NCBI GenBank assembly: GCA_042408665.1
Contig: JBHOQW010000151.1
Location: forward strand, 10,226-74,225
DNA: 64,000 bases
Direction: 5' to 3'
Origin: CAUJGQ01 sp042408665
GTDB taxonomy: Bacteria; Chloroflexota; Dehalococcoidia; CAUJGQ01
In this document: positions 1 through 7,380 of the stretch, piece by piece
Layout of the letters: each line of letters begins with the position of its first letter
Position numbering within the stretch: position 1 is the first letter of the stretch
Program-made: the position numbers and the translations under genes
The notes under the pieces: generated by a model
Seen by the model: only the letters and a program-made list of their open reading frames with translations
What the model was told of the DNA's origin: nothing
Databases searched by the model: none

Positions 1-975
1 GATGTAGAGCGTGTTGTCCTGGAAACGTGCCTCGACCTGGAAGGTGAGCGGCCGCTCCACCTCACGGATCTTCATCATGCCGGTGACGGTGCGGTGCACC
101 GTCTCACCTACGCGGTACTCGCTGGGGAGGTCGAGCTGGGTGACGGTGAACTGGGCGTAGGGGTAGCGGTCGGACTGGATGCCGCCCCGCTCGCGAATGA
201 AGCGGTCGCGCATGGGCTGATCGCTCTCCAGGGTGCGCAGGTCCACGGTGATCGTGGACGGCCCGCCGTCCAGGCGGATGGTGCCGGTGATGGCGGTGGT
301 CCGGCCAACGGCGTTGCTGGGCAGCGGCAGCCGGGCCAGCTTCTCGCGCACCGTGTAGGTGGCGGCCGATTCACCGGGCACCACCGTGAACACCACCCCG
401 GCCACGTCCTGCGGGCGGAGGACGCCGCCGGACGCCTCTCCCCCTTGCCCCGCCGCGGGGGTGCCGGCCGGCCGCTCCGGGAGCGCCAGCCGACCGCTCG
501 GCGTGTCACCCGCGCCGGCCAGCGCCAGACCGAGCACGATGGCGCCTCCCGCGGCCAGGGGGCCGCTCCAGGCGGGCCGCAGCGCCGGCCGGGCCAGGAG
601 CGGCGTGAGGACGCCCACCGTCGCGAACACCAGCGCCGCCAGCGGCAGCACGAACGGTGCTACCCCGTCCAGGGGCGCGTTGGGCGCCGCCTCGAACGCC
701 AGCGCGACGAGCGTCACCAGGGCAAAGCCGGCGACAAGCCACCCGGCAAAGGCAACGAGCGGACGGGCGCGTCGTTGCAGCCCCCACCACGCCAGGCCGG
801 CGAGCAGGCCCACCAGCAAGCCGCCCAGCGTCACGCTCGCGGTGTTGAAAAAGGCGTCGTCCGGGGAACGAAGCGGCAGCGAGAGCAGCGCGGCGGCTGC
901 GGCCGCCAGGGCACCCGCGCCTAGGCCGCCCAGCACGGCGTGCCGAGCCGGTGTGGGAGAAGGTGTCCGTGCCAT
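1..975 (-). CDS. Membrane protein with C-terminal YceI-like domain (3' end cut off)
   Basis: The gene reads leftward off the window edge, so only about 325 codons are visible and the stop is missing. The first 160 residues contain several hydrophobic stretches (about residues 12-32, 45-64, 75-95, 108-128 and 138-155), indicating a multi-pass membrane part. A Gly/Ala-rich linker follows. From about residue 195 it resembles the YceI lipid-binding barrel, with phrases such as FIRERGGIQSDRYPYAQF and MMKIREVERPLTFQVEA that are typical of the family. YceI proteins bind isoprenoid-type lipids outside the cytoplasm, so the barrel probably faces outward. The ATG at 975 is preceded by a good AGGAGG. 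Fusion of a multi-pass N-terminus to YceI is less common than the usual secreted form. The function is inferred from the domain only. Confidence 0.82.
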   Translation of the reverse strand, partial: MARTPSPTPARHAVLGGLGAGALAAAAAALLSLPLRSPDDAFFNTASVTLGGLLVGLLAGLAWWGLQRRARPLVAFAGWLVAGFALVTLVALAFEAAPNAPLDGVAPFVLPLAALVFATVGVLTPLLARPALRPAWSGPLAAGGAIVLGLALAGAGDTPSGRLALPERPAGTPAAGQGGEASGGVLRPQDVAGVVFTVVPGESAATYTVREKLARLPLPSNAVGRTTAITGTIRLDGGPSTITVDLRTLESDQPMRDRFIRERGGIQSDRYPYAQFTVTQLDLPSEYRVGETVHRTVTGMMKIREVERPLTFQVEARFQDNTLYI

Positions 976-1471
976 CGGCGTCCTCCTGCGCATGAAGGGT
1001 CGGGGACGAGGACGGTACTGGCGCTGATGGTAGCGGAGCCTGTGGGCCGTGGGTGTTAGCGCGGCGTTAACGGCCCGCGATCGCTACGTCGTCACCCCGG
1101 CGGACGGATTGCCCGCCGACATGCGCGCCGGTGCGTCAGGCCGTATCCTCGAGACGGCACGGCCCGCCACGAGCGCCGGGTGCTGAAAGGGGGCGAGCCG
1201 TCTCGGCTGACCCTCACCCCGCCCTGCGGCTGCCCCCGGCTGAAGCACGGGGCGGGGCCGCTGAGTCCGTGGTACCGATCCCGGTCGCTGACATCCCGGT
1301 CAAGGACACGGCCCGGCCGGGACGGGCCGCCAGGGGGCAGGCGGGGCGGATTTCCACGGCAGGCCGGGAGGGCGGGGTACGGGCCGCCACCGCGGCACTC
1401 ACCGGGGGTGAGGGGTGGCCGACCGCCTGATCTCCCTTGACTCGATGTCCAACCCACCACTGGAGGGAGCT
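976..1471. other. Intergenic region between divergent genes
   Basis: There is no convincing gene in these 496 bases; open frames on both strands lack family signals and ribosome sites. One small feature is a nine-base direct repeat, ATCCCGGTC, at 1278 and 1293, fifteen bases apart. It could be an operator pair but nothing confirms this. The promoter for the FabI gene should lie near the right edge. Confidence 0.5.
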
Positions 1472-2248
1472 ATGGGACTGCTCGACGGCAAGGTTGCCTT
1501 GGTGCTGGGCGTAGCCAACAAGTTCAGCATCGGCTGGGCCATCGCCCGGGCGTTGCACCGCGAGGGCGCTCGCCTGGTGCTCAACTATCAGGGGGAGCGG
1601 GTGGAGCGAGGCGTGCGTGCGCTGGGCGAGGCGCTGTCTGGCACGCTGGTGCTGCCCTGCGATGTGAGCGACGATACCCAGATCGACGCCCTCTTCCGGG
1701 AGATTGACGCGGCATATGGTGGCCTGGACGCGCTGGTGCATGCCATCGCGTACGCCCCCACAGAGGCGCTAGACGGCCCCTACCTGTACACCAGCCGGGA
1801 GGCGTTCCGCGTGGCGCTGGAGGTGAGCGCGTACTCGCTCACGGCGGTCCTGCAGCGGGCGGCGCCGCTGATGGAACGGCGCGGCGGTGGGGCGGCGGTG
1901 ACGCTCACCTACCTGGGTGGGGAGCGGGTGGTCCCACACTACAACGTCATGGGTGTGGCCAAGGCCGCCCTGGAGATGAGCGTGCGCTACCTGGCGGCCG
2001 ACCTCGGCCCGCGCGGCGTGCGCGTTAACGCCATCTCTGCCGGGCCGATCAGTACCGCCTCTTCCCGCGCGATTAAGGGGTTTCTGGAGATGGCGCACCG
2101 TGTGGCCGAGCAGGCACCGCTGCGCCGCGGCACCAGCGCGGACGAGGTGGCCGACACCGCCGTCTACCTACTCAGCGACCTGGCCCGTGGCGTGACCGGC
2201 GAGGTGGTGCACGTCGATTCCGGGTACCACGTGCTGGGCGTGGGATGA
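1472..2248 (+). CDS. fabI: Enoyl-[acyl-carrier-protein] reductase (NADH), FabI
   Basis: FabI reduces the trans-2-enoyl-ACP double bond, the last step of each round of type II fatty acid elongation in the cytosol. The 258-residue protein is a normal FabI length. It has the FabI nucleotide loop GVANKFSIGWAIA instead of the standard short-chain dehydrogenase GxxxGxG. It also has the diagnostic catalytic set: Tyr147 and Tyr157 in TLTYLGGERVVPHYNVMG, and Lys164. VRVNAISAGPI follows as in E. coli FabI. The ATG at 1472 was chosen over an upstream in-frame start at 1415 because GGAGGGAGC lies just before it and because FabI proteins begin MGLLxGK. It stands alone, with no other fatty acid genes next to it. 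Confidence 0.96.
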   Translation: MGLLDGKVALVLGVANKFSIGWAIARALHREGARLVLNYQGERVERGVRALGEALSGTLVLPCDVSDDTQIDALFREIDAAYGGLDALVHAIAYAPTEALDGPYLYTSREAFRVALEVSAYSLTAVLQRAAPLMERRGGGAAVTLTYLGGERVVPHYNVMGVAKAALEMSVRYLAADLGPRGVRVNAISAGPISTASSRAIKGFLEMAHRVAEQAPLRRGTSADEVADTAVYLLSDLARGVTGEVVHVDSGYHVLGVG

Positions 2249-2357
2249 GGGGGCGGGCCGGCCTGTGGCACCCGCCTCAGCCCGTGACCGACGGCAGGTG
2301 GATCACCACGCGGCACAAGGGGCGTTCGACTTGTGGTTGAAGACCAGCTCCTCGCCT

Positions 2358-2409
2358 GCCCTCACCCGCCTCGCTCCGCTCGGCACCCTCTCCCGCAAGC
2401 GGGAGAGGG
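2358..2409 (-). repeat. Dispersed palindromic repeat, copy 1
   Basis: The hairpin arms CCCTCTCCCGC (2386-2396) and GCGGGAGAGGG (2399-2409) flank a two-base loop. A 28-base tail (2358-2385) is identical, base for base and inverted, to the tail of the copy at 61868-61920. The element occupies the 300-base gap between fabI and the hemerythrin-like gene, which otherwise holds only G-rich sequence (2410-2435). It may also act as a terminator for fabI. Confidence 0.85.
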
Positions 2410-2548
2410 GCCGGGGGTGAGGGTGGGGTGAGGGTGCGCCGCGAGCCGGCGGCCAACACCGCCCGTGCCGTGGCCCTGGCCCGCTTTCGCTGACCGCCGG
2501 TCAGGTGACCGCAGACCGGCCGTTCGGTGAGGAGGGCCCGTTTCTGCC

Positions 2549-3149
2549 ATGAGCAACGCCATCGAGGCCATCCAACGTCATCACGCCGAGATCCTCGCTC
2601 GTCTCGGCGAGCAGGCACGGCTGCTCCGCGAACGCCGCCCCGAAGCCGACCCGGCCGCCCTCGTCGACCTACTCAGGCATGAGCTCTTGCCGCACGCCGT
2701 GGGTGAAGAGCGGTTCCTGTACCCCGCCGTCGAGCCCCTGATCAAGGCGCACGGCCACGCCACCGCGACGATGCGCCTCGACTACCAGGTGATCACCGAG
2801 TACGTGACGGCCATCATCCAGACGGCATAGGAACGAGCCGCCGCCGAGCCGTCGGCCCGGGCCGAGGTGCGGGACCGCCTGGCGTGGTACGTCCCCCAGC
2901 TTGAGGCGGTGCTGCGCCTGCACCTGCGCAAGGAAAAGGAAGAGGAGGTGTACCTGCCGCTCTTCGCCCGCTACCTCAGCCCGGAGGAGCAGCAACGGGT
3001 GTTGGACGGCATGCACGCGGTGCAACCCGATGAGGTGTCACCCGCCGACCCGCTGCTCGACGTGCGGCCTTTGCCGCCCGCACAGCGGCACGCGGCGACT
3101 GAGGCGCTGGGGACAGGCCGTGCCCCTCGCATCCCTGGTTGGCGTGTGA
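2549..3149 (+). pseudogene. Hemerythrin HHE-domain protein interrupted by an in-frame TAG
   Basis: The frame opens at ATG 2549 after GAGGAGGG and reads like an HHE cation-binding protein: HHAEILARLGE, then HELLPHAVGEERFLYP, a repeated helix-with-histidine pattern that would bind a di-iron centre. After 93 codons there is a TAG at 2828-2830. The same frame then continues without a gap into the expected second half, including HLRKEKEEEVYLPLF and HAVQPDEVSPADP. Either the gene carries a nonsense mutation, or the base is a sequencing error, or the stop is read through. The true 3' end is unclear: this frame stays open to 3511 across the opposite-strand DUF302 gene, while a one-base shift near 3100 would end it at 3149, which I used as a provisional end. 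No restart site with a ribosome site is evident after the stop. Confidence 0.72.
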
Positions 3150-3153
3150 GCGA

Positions 3154-3564
3154 TCAGCCGGCCGCCACGCGCGCGATGGCCGCCTCAAGGCGCCGCCGCA
3201 CCTCTCGCGCCAGCGGCTCCAGCGCCGGGTTGCCGACCAGGCCAAGGACCGGCACCGGGTCCATCGCCTCCACCACGCTGCCACCCTCGTCCGCGTACAC
3301 CACCACGTTGCACGGCAGCAGTAGGCCGATATCCGGCTCCGCGTGCAGGGCCTGCTCCGCCAGCGGCGGGTTGCAGGCGCCGAGGATCACGTACGGCCGG
3401 AACTCGATGCCGCGCTTCTCCTTCATGGTCTGTTGGACGTCGATCTCACACAGCACGCCGAAGCCCTGCTCTTTGAGCGCGGCTTTGGCGCGCTCGACCG
3501 CCTCGGCGTAGGGCAAGTTCACCCTGACGCCGAATCCGTATCGGGTCCGCTGTTCCGTGGCCAT
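3154..3564 (-). CDS. DUF302 family protein
   Basis: This 136-residue cytosolic protein matches DUF302. The N-terminal half has YGFGVRVNLPYAEAVERA and LKEQGFGVLCEIDVQ, the middle has YVILGACNPPLAEQAL, and the end has IGLLLPCNVVVY and MDPVPVLGLVGN. The biochemical role of DUF302 is not settled; members often sit beside thiol, sulfide or copper genes. It is the last gene of an apparent three-gene operon with the CstR-like regulator and the metallo-beta-lactamase/rhodanese protein, 52 bases after the latter. Cys64 (in GACNPP) and Cys85 (in LPCNVV) could be thiol-active, but that is inference. The ATG at 3564 gives a complete domain. Confidence 0.85.
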   Translation of the reverse strand: MATEQRTRYGFGVRVNLPYAEAVERAKAALKEQGFGVLCEIDVQQTMKEKRGIEFRPYVILGACNPPLAEQALHAEPDIGLLLPCNVVVYADEGGSVVEAMDPVPVLGLVGNPALEPLAREVRRRLEAAIARVAAG

Positions 3565-3616
3565 GAGGTCGCTCCTGTTCCGTGATGTGGTAGGCACCCC
3601 GCCGACCCGACGTGCC

Positions 3617-4978
3617 TTAGCCGGCGGGCTGCCCCGCGGCCAGATACGCCAGCAGTTCCGGGATGCCGCCGGTGAGCAGCACGGGCCGGTAGCCGTGACG
3701 CTCCAGCAGGCCGGTGGCGATGACCGCGCGGTAGCCGCTCCCGCACGCCACCCAGACCGACGCACTGGGTTCCAGCTCCGGCGGCACACCGTCCACCAGG
3801 TCCGGCAGGTAGCGGTGCACCGAGCCCGGCAGGTGACCGGCCCGCCACTCGTCCGGCGCGCGTACGTCCAGCACCTGCGGCCGCTCACCGCGGGCCAGCG
3901 CCGTCGCCAGCTCCTGCGCCGTCTGAATCGGGAACGAGACCAGCGGCAGACCGGCCTCGCGCCAGGCATCAAGGCCGCGCAGGACCCCGCGCACGTCGTC
4001 GTAGCCGATGCGGGCGAGCTGCGTGGCGGCCTCACGCGCGTCCTGGTCCGGGTTGAGGACCAGCACCAGCGGCGCGTTGAAGGGCACCAGCCAGCCCGTC
4101 CATACGCCGAACTGCTCACTCAGCTCGATGCCGAGCGCGCCGGGGATATGGCCGGCAGCGAAGTCCTGCCGCGGTCGGCCGTCGATGATCTGGACCGAGC
4201 CGACCAGCGCCTGCACCTGCGCGGGGGTGAGCTCGGGGACACGCAGATCCGGCATCGGCGGTGGGCCCAGCAGGTTGATGCGGCCCATGTAGGCGTAGTA
4301 GCGCGGGAAGGGCGCCAGCGCGGCGAGCTGACCCTCAGCGAACGACTCGGCGTCCGGATAGGCGAGGGCGGGGTTTTCCCGCTGCTCCACGCCGATCGTG
4401 GATGCCTCTCGTCCCGCGCCGGTCACGGTGCAGAACGAGCCCTCGCCGTGCGTCGGGAGGAGCACCACCTCATCGGGCAGGCGGGCCAGGCGCTGGAGCG
4501 AGCCGAACTGCAACACGGCGAGCTGGTGCGCCCGTTCCGGCCCGAGCAGGTCGGTGCGGCCGGCGGAGCCGACCAGCAGGCTGCCGCCGGAAAAGAGGGC
4601 CACCGGCCGGCCGTCGATCAGCACCAGGTAGCTCATGTGCTCCGGGGTGTGTCCCGGAGTGTGCAGCGGGCGGATGACGAGCCCCCGGTCGCCGAACTCC
4701 TCCAGGTGGAAGGCGGGGGTGTGCTCGAAGGCGACGCCGGCGCCGGCGGGCAGCACCAGTTCCGCGCCGCTGCGTCGCGCCGCCTCCCGGCCGCCGGAGA
4801 CGTAGTCGTTGTGCAGGTGGGTCTCCAGCACGTAGCGCAGGCGCACCCCGGCGTCGTGCGCGGCGCGCAGGAAACGATCCACGTCCCGCTGCGGGTCCAC
4901 CAGGATGCCAATGCCGTTGTGCGTGAGCAGGTAGCTGGTATCGCCCAGCCCCGGGGTACGAATGCGGATCACGTTCAT
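3617..4978 (-). CDS. Metallo-beta-lactamase fold hydrolase with rhodanese domains (persulfide dioxygenase-like)
   Basis: The protein has 453 residues. Residues 1-240 are a metallo-beta-lactamase fold with the metal motif THLHNDY (His54, His56, Asp58) and a later GHTPEHMSY histidine, as in ETHE1-type glutathione persulfide dioxygenases. Two rhodanese modules follow, at about 250-345 and 360-450. The first has lost the active cysteine (FNAPLVLVLN); the second keeps it in the loop ACGSGYRA. Such proteins oxidise low-molecular-weight persulfides and move sulfane sulfur in the cytosol. It lies 39 bases downstream of a CstR-like repressor and upstream of DUF302, so it is probably induced by sulfide or persulfide. 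GGAGGAGC precedes the ATG. Iron dioxygenase activity is inferred, not proven. Confidence 0.9.
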   Translation of the reverse strand: MNVIRIRTPGLGDTSYLLTHNGIGILVDPQRDVDRFLRAAHDAGVRLRYVLETHLHNDYVSGGREAARRSGAELVLPAGAGVAFEHTPAFHLEEFGDRGLVIRPLHTPGHTPEHMSYLVLIDGRPVALFSGGSLLVGSAGRTDLLGPERAHQLAVLQFGSLQRLARLPDEVVLLPTHGEGSFCTVTGAGREASTIGVEQRENPALAYPDAESFAEGQLAALAPFPRYYAYMGRINLLGPPPMPDLRVPELTPAQVQALVGSVQIIDGRPRQDFAAGHIPGALGIELSEQFGVWTGWLVPFNAPLVLVLNPDQDAREAATQLARIGYDDVRGVLRGLDAWREAGLPLVSFPIQTAQELATALARGERPQVLDVRAPDEWRAGHLPGSVHRYLPDLVDGVPPELEPSASVWVACGSGYRAVIATGLLERHGYRPVLLTGGIPELLAYLAAGQPAG

Positions 4979-5017
4979 GGCTCGCTCCTCCCGCCGGGCG
5001 GTCCCCTGCTCGGCTCG

Positions 5018-5284
5018 TTATCCGGTGCGGCTGAGCAGCCGCACCAGCCGGGTGATCTCCGTTTGCGCCTGCTGTGGCGGTCGCTCGCGCAGGCATTCAT
5101 CGATGGACGCGGCGACGACCTCCGCCGCCACCCGCTCCAGGGCGGTCTTGGCGGACAGGATCTGCGTGAGGATCGGCTCGCAGCCGCGCCGTTCCTCGAT
5201 CATGCGCTGGATGCCGCGCACCTGGCCCTCGATCCGCTTCAGGCGGTCGAGGATCTCCTTCTCACGGCTCGGGTCCACGGACAC
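5018..5284 (-). CDS. CsoR/CstR family repressor, probably persulfide-sensing (CstR-like)
   Basis: This 88-residue all-helical DUF156 protein begins REKEILDRLKRIEGQVRGIQRM, the family signature. Copper-sensing CsoR uses a Cys-His-Cys set with spacing 25 and 29. Here Cys35 and Cys64 keep the 29-residue spacing, but the residue at the histidine position is Ser60. A cysteine pair without the histidine is the pattern of CstR, which forms cysteine di- and trisulfide links when persulfides appear. The downstream metallo-beta-lactamase/rhodanese gene supports sulfur sensing over copper sensing. Its own promoter carries a palindrome of the family type, so autoregulation is likely. The start at 5284 is preceded by GGAGGTGTC. 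Confidence 0.9.
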   Translation of the reverse strand: MSVDPSREKEILDRLKRIEGQVRGIQRMIEERRGCEPILTQILSAKTALERVAAEVVAASIDECLRERPPQQAQTEITRLVRLLSRTG

Positions 5285-5311
5285 CTCCTGGAACGGGGTG
5301 GGGGCGGCTCC

Positions 5312-5340
5312 ATTATAGGATACCCAGGTATCCTATGCAA
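5312..5340 (-). promoter_or_regulatory. Sigma-70-type promoter of the CstR-like operon
   Basis: Read on the minus strand, TTGCAT (5340-5335) and TATAAT (5317-5312) are separated by exactly 17 bases. The -10 box is a perfect consensus, unusual in this G+C-rich window. Transcription would begin near 5305, about 20 bases before the regulator's ATG. Confidence 0.85.
5315..5336. promoter_or_regulatory. Perfect 22-base palindrome, candidate CstR operator
   Basis: Arms ATAGGATACC (5315-5324) and GGTATCCTAT (5327-5336) flank a CA centre. The core ATACC-CA-GGTAT resembles operators of the CsoR/CstR family, which are short GC-centred palindromes flanked by ATA/TAT. The palindrome fills the spacer of the promoter and overlaps its -10 box, so a bound repressor would block polymerase. 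Confidence 0.82.
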
Positions 5341-5436
5341 GCGGCATGGCGCGGGTGGTTGTCGTGCTGCCCCACCTCTCCACTACACTCGAGGACGGGG
5401 GCGCGCAGGTTGCGTTCGGGGGTCAGGAGGCCACGC

Positions 5437-7380
5437 GTGGGGGGACCGTTGCCGCCGCTGCCAGACCTCGGCGCCCGTGTGCTGCCGGGCGGCGGGGTGC
5501 GCTTCACCGTCTGGGCTCCTACGGCGCGGCTGCTCGAGCTGCTGCTCCTGAGGGGTGGTCAGGAGCGACGGCTGCCCCTGCATCCCGTGCCGGACGGCTA
5601 TCACGCCGTCACGGTCCCGGATGCCGGACCGGGAGACCGCTACCGCTTCCTGGTGGACGGCGCCGGGCCGTTCCCCGACCCGGCCTCCCGCTTCCAGCCG
5701 GAAGGGCCGCACGGCCCGTCCGAGGTCGTCGACCCGGCGGCGTTCCCCTGGACGGATGCCGGCTGGCCCGGCCTGCGCCGTGATGGGCTGGTGATCTACG
5801 AGCTGCACGTAGGCGCGTTCACGGCGGCGGGCACGTTCGACGCCGCCATCGCCGAGCTGTCCCGCCTGCGTGACCTGGGCGTGACGGCCATCGAGCTGAT
5901 GCCGGTGGCCGAGTTTCCGGGCCGCTGGAACTGGGGCTACGACGGCGTGGACCCCTTCGCCCCCAGCCACGTCTACGGCGGCCCGGACGGGCTGCGACGG
6001 CTGGTGGACGCCGCCCACGCCCTCGGCCTGGGCGTGATCCTGGACGTGGTGTACAACCACCTCGGCCCGGACGGAAACTACCTGGGCGCCTTCTCCCCGT
6101 ACTACTTCACCAGCCGCTACCGCACCCCCTGGGGCGATGCCCTCAACTACGACGGCCCGCACAGCCGCCCCGTGCGCGATTTCGTGTGCGCTGCCGCCTG
6201 TCGCTGGGTAGAGGAGTACCACATCGACGGCCTGCGCCTGGACGCCGTGCACGCCATCTTCGACGCCACCCCCACGCACATCCTGGCCGAGCTCGCCGCC
6301 CGCGTGCGCGCCGCCGCCGGCCGCCGCGCTGTGGTGCTGATCGCCGAGAGCGATGCCAACGATGTGACCCTCATTCGCCCCGCGCGTGGTCCACACCCCC
6401 CGGCGGAGCCCGGCGCCCGTGCCTCCGACCGGGCCGGCTACGGCTTGGACGCCGTGTGGGCGGACGACTTCCACCATGCCGTGCACGTCCGCCTCACCGG
6501 CGAGCGCGACGGCTACTACGCCGCCTACACCGGTGCTGTGGCCGAGATCGCCCGCGCCGTCAACGAGGGGTTCATCTACCAGGGGGAGGTCTCGCCCATC
6601 ACCGGCCACCCGCGTGGCACGCGCGTGACGGACGAGCCGGCGGCGGCCTTCGTGTTCTGTATCCAGAACCACGACCAGGTGGGCAACCGCGCCGAGGGCG
6701 AGCGGCTGGCGGCGCTGGTGGACCGCGACGCCTACGCCCTGGCCTCCGCCCTGCTCCTGCTCGTGCCGGAGACACCGCTGCTGTTCATGGGGCAGGAGTA
6801 CGCCGCCACTACCCCTTTCCTGTACTTCACCGACCACCACCCGGAGCTGGGCCGGCGGGTGACGGCGGGCCGCCGGCAGGAGTTTGCCGCCTTCCCCGCC
6901 TTCCGCGACCCGGCACGGCGCGCCCGCATCCCCGACCCGCAGGACGAGGCCACCTTTCGCCGCTCCAAGCTCGACCCGGCCGAGCGGGTGCGCAACGCGC
7001 CGATGGAGCGCCTGTACCGTGACCTGCTTGCCCTGCGGCGCGACGACCCCGTCCTGCGCGTGCAGGACCGTGCCGCCACCCGCGCCCTGCCGCTCACCGG
7101 CGACGTGCTGGCGGTGTACCGATGGCAGGGGGAGGAGCACCGCCTGCTCCTGGTCAATTTCGGCGCCGCGGCGCGCCTGCCGGCGCCGGAATCGTGGCTC
7201 CTTCCCCCTTCCGCCTCCCTGGTCTGGTGTAGCCGCGATGCCCGCTACGGCGGCGACGGCGCGGCGCCCGCGCTCGCCGAGGGGGAGGTGCACCTGCCGG
7301 CGCGCTGTGCCGTCCTGTTTGCCTGGAGAACGCCGGCAGGCCAGCATGAAGGCGATGCCGGCAGCCTGGAGGTGAGGTGA
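5437..7380 (+). CDS. treZ: Malto-oligosyltrehalose trehalohydrolase (TreZ)
   Basis: TreZ releases trehalose from maltooligosyltrehalose in the TreY/TreZ pathway, in the cytosol. The 647-residue protein begins with a carbohydrate-binding module (GVRFTVWAPTARLLELLLL) followed by a GH13 barrel. The nucleophile is Asp269 in DGLRLDAVHAIFD, the acid/base Glu304 in VLIAESDAND, and the third carboxylate Asp413 in QNHDQVGNR. The last phrase and YELHVGAFT separate it from branching enzyme. I chose GTG 5437 because CAGGAGG lies seven bases upstream; an ATG at 5335 would add 34 unlikely residues. A TACACT -10 candidate lies at 5384-5389. TreY and TreS are not in the window. The gene overlaps the next start (TGATG), indicating translational coupling. 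Confidence 0.92.
   Translation: MGGPLPPLPDLGARVLPGGGVRFTVWAPTARLLELLLLRGGQERRLPLHPVPDGYHAVTVPDAGPGDRYRFLVDGAGPFPDPASRFQPEGPHGPSEVVDPAAFPWTDAGWPGLRRDGLVIYELHVGAFTAAGTFDAAIAELSRLRDLGVTAIELMPVAEFPGRWNWGYDGVDPFAPSHVYGGPDGLRRLVDAAHALGLGVILDVVYNHLGPDGNYLGAFSPYYFTSRYRTPWGDALNYDGPHSRPVRDFVCAAACRWVEEYHIDGLRLDAVHAIFDATPTHILAELAARVRAAAGRRAVVLIAESDANDVTLIRPARGPHPPAEPGARASDRAGYGLDAVWADDFHHAVHVRLTGERDGYYAAYTGAVAEIARAVNEGFIYQGEVSPITGHPRGTRVTDEPAAAFVFCIQNHDQVGNRAEGERLAALVDRDAYALASALLLLVPETPLLFMGQEYAATTPFLYFTDHHPELGRRVTAGRRQEFAAFPAFRDPARRARIPDPQDEATFRRSKLDPAERVRNAPMERLYRDLLALRRDDPVLRVQDRAATRALPLTGDVLAVYRWQGEEHRLLLVNFGAAARLPAPESWLLPPSASLVWCSRDARYGGDGAAPALAEGEVHLPARCAVLFAWRTPAGQHEGDAGSLEVR

Noticed and set aside
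3557..5551. A 664-codon plus-strand open frame opposite the sulfur operon
   Set aside because: It is a G+C-driven shadow of the metallo-beta-lactamase/rhodanese gene; its translation is low-complexity and without family signals, while the minus strand has clear motifs and ribosome sites.
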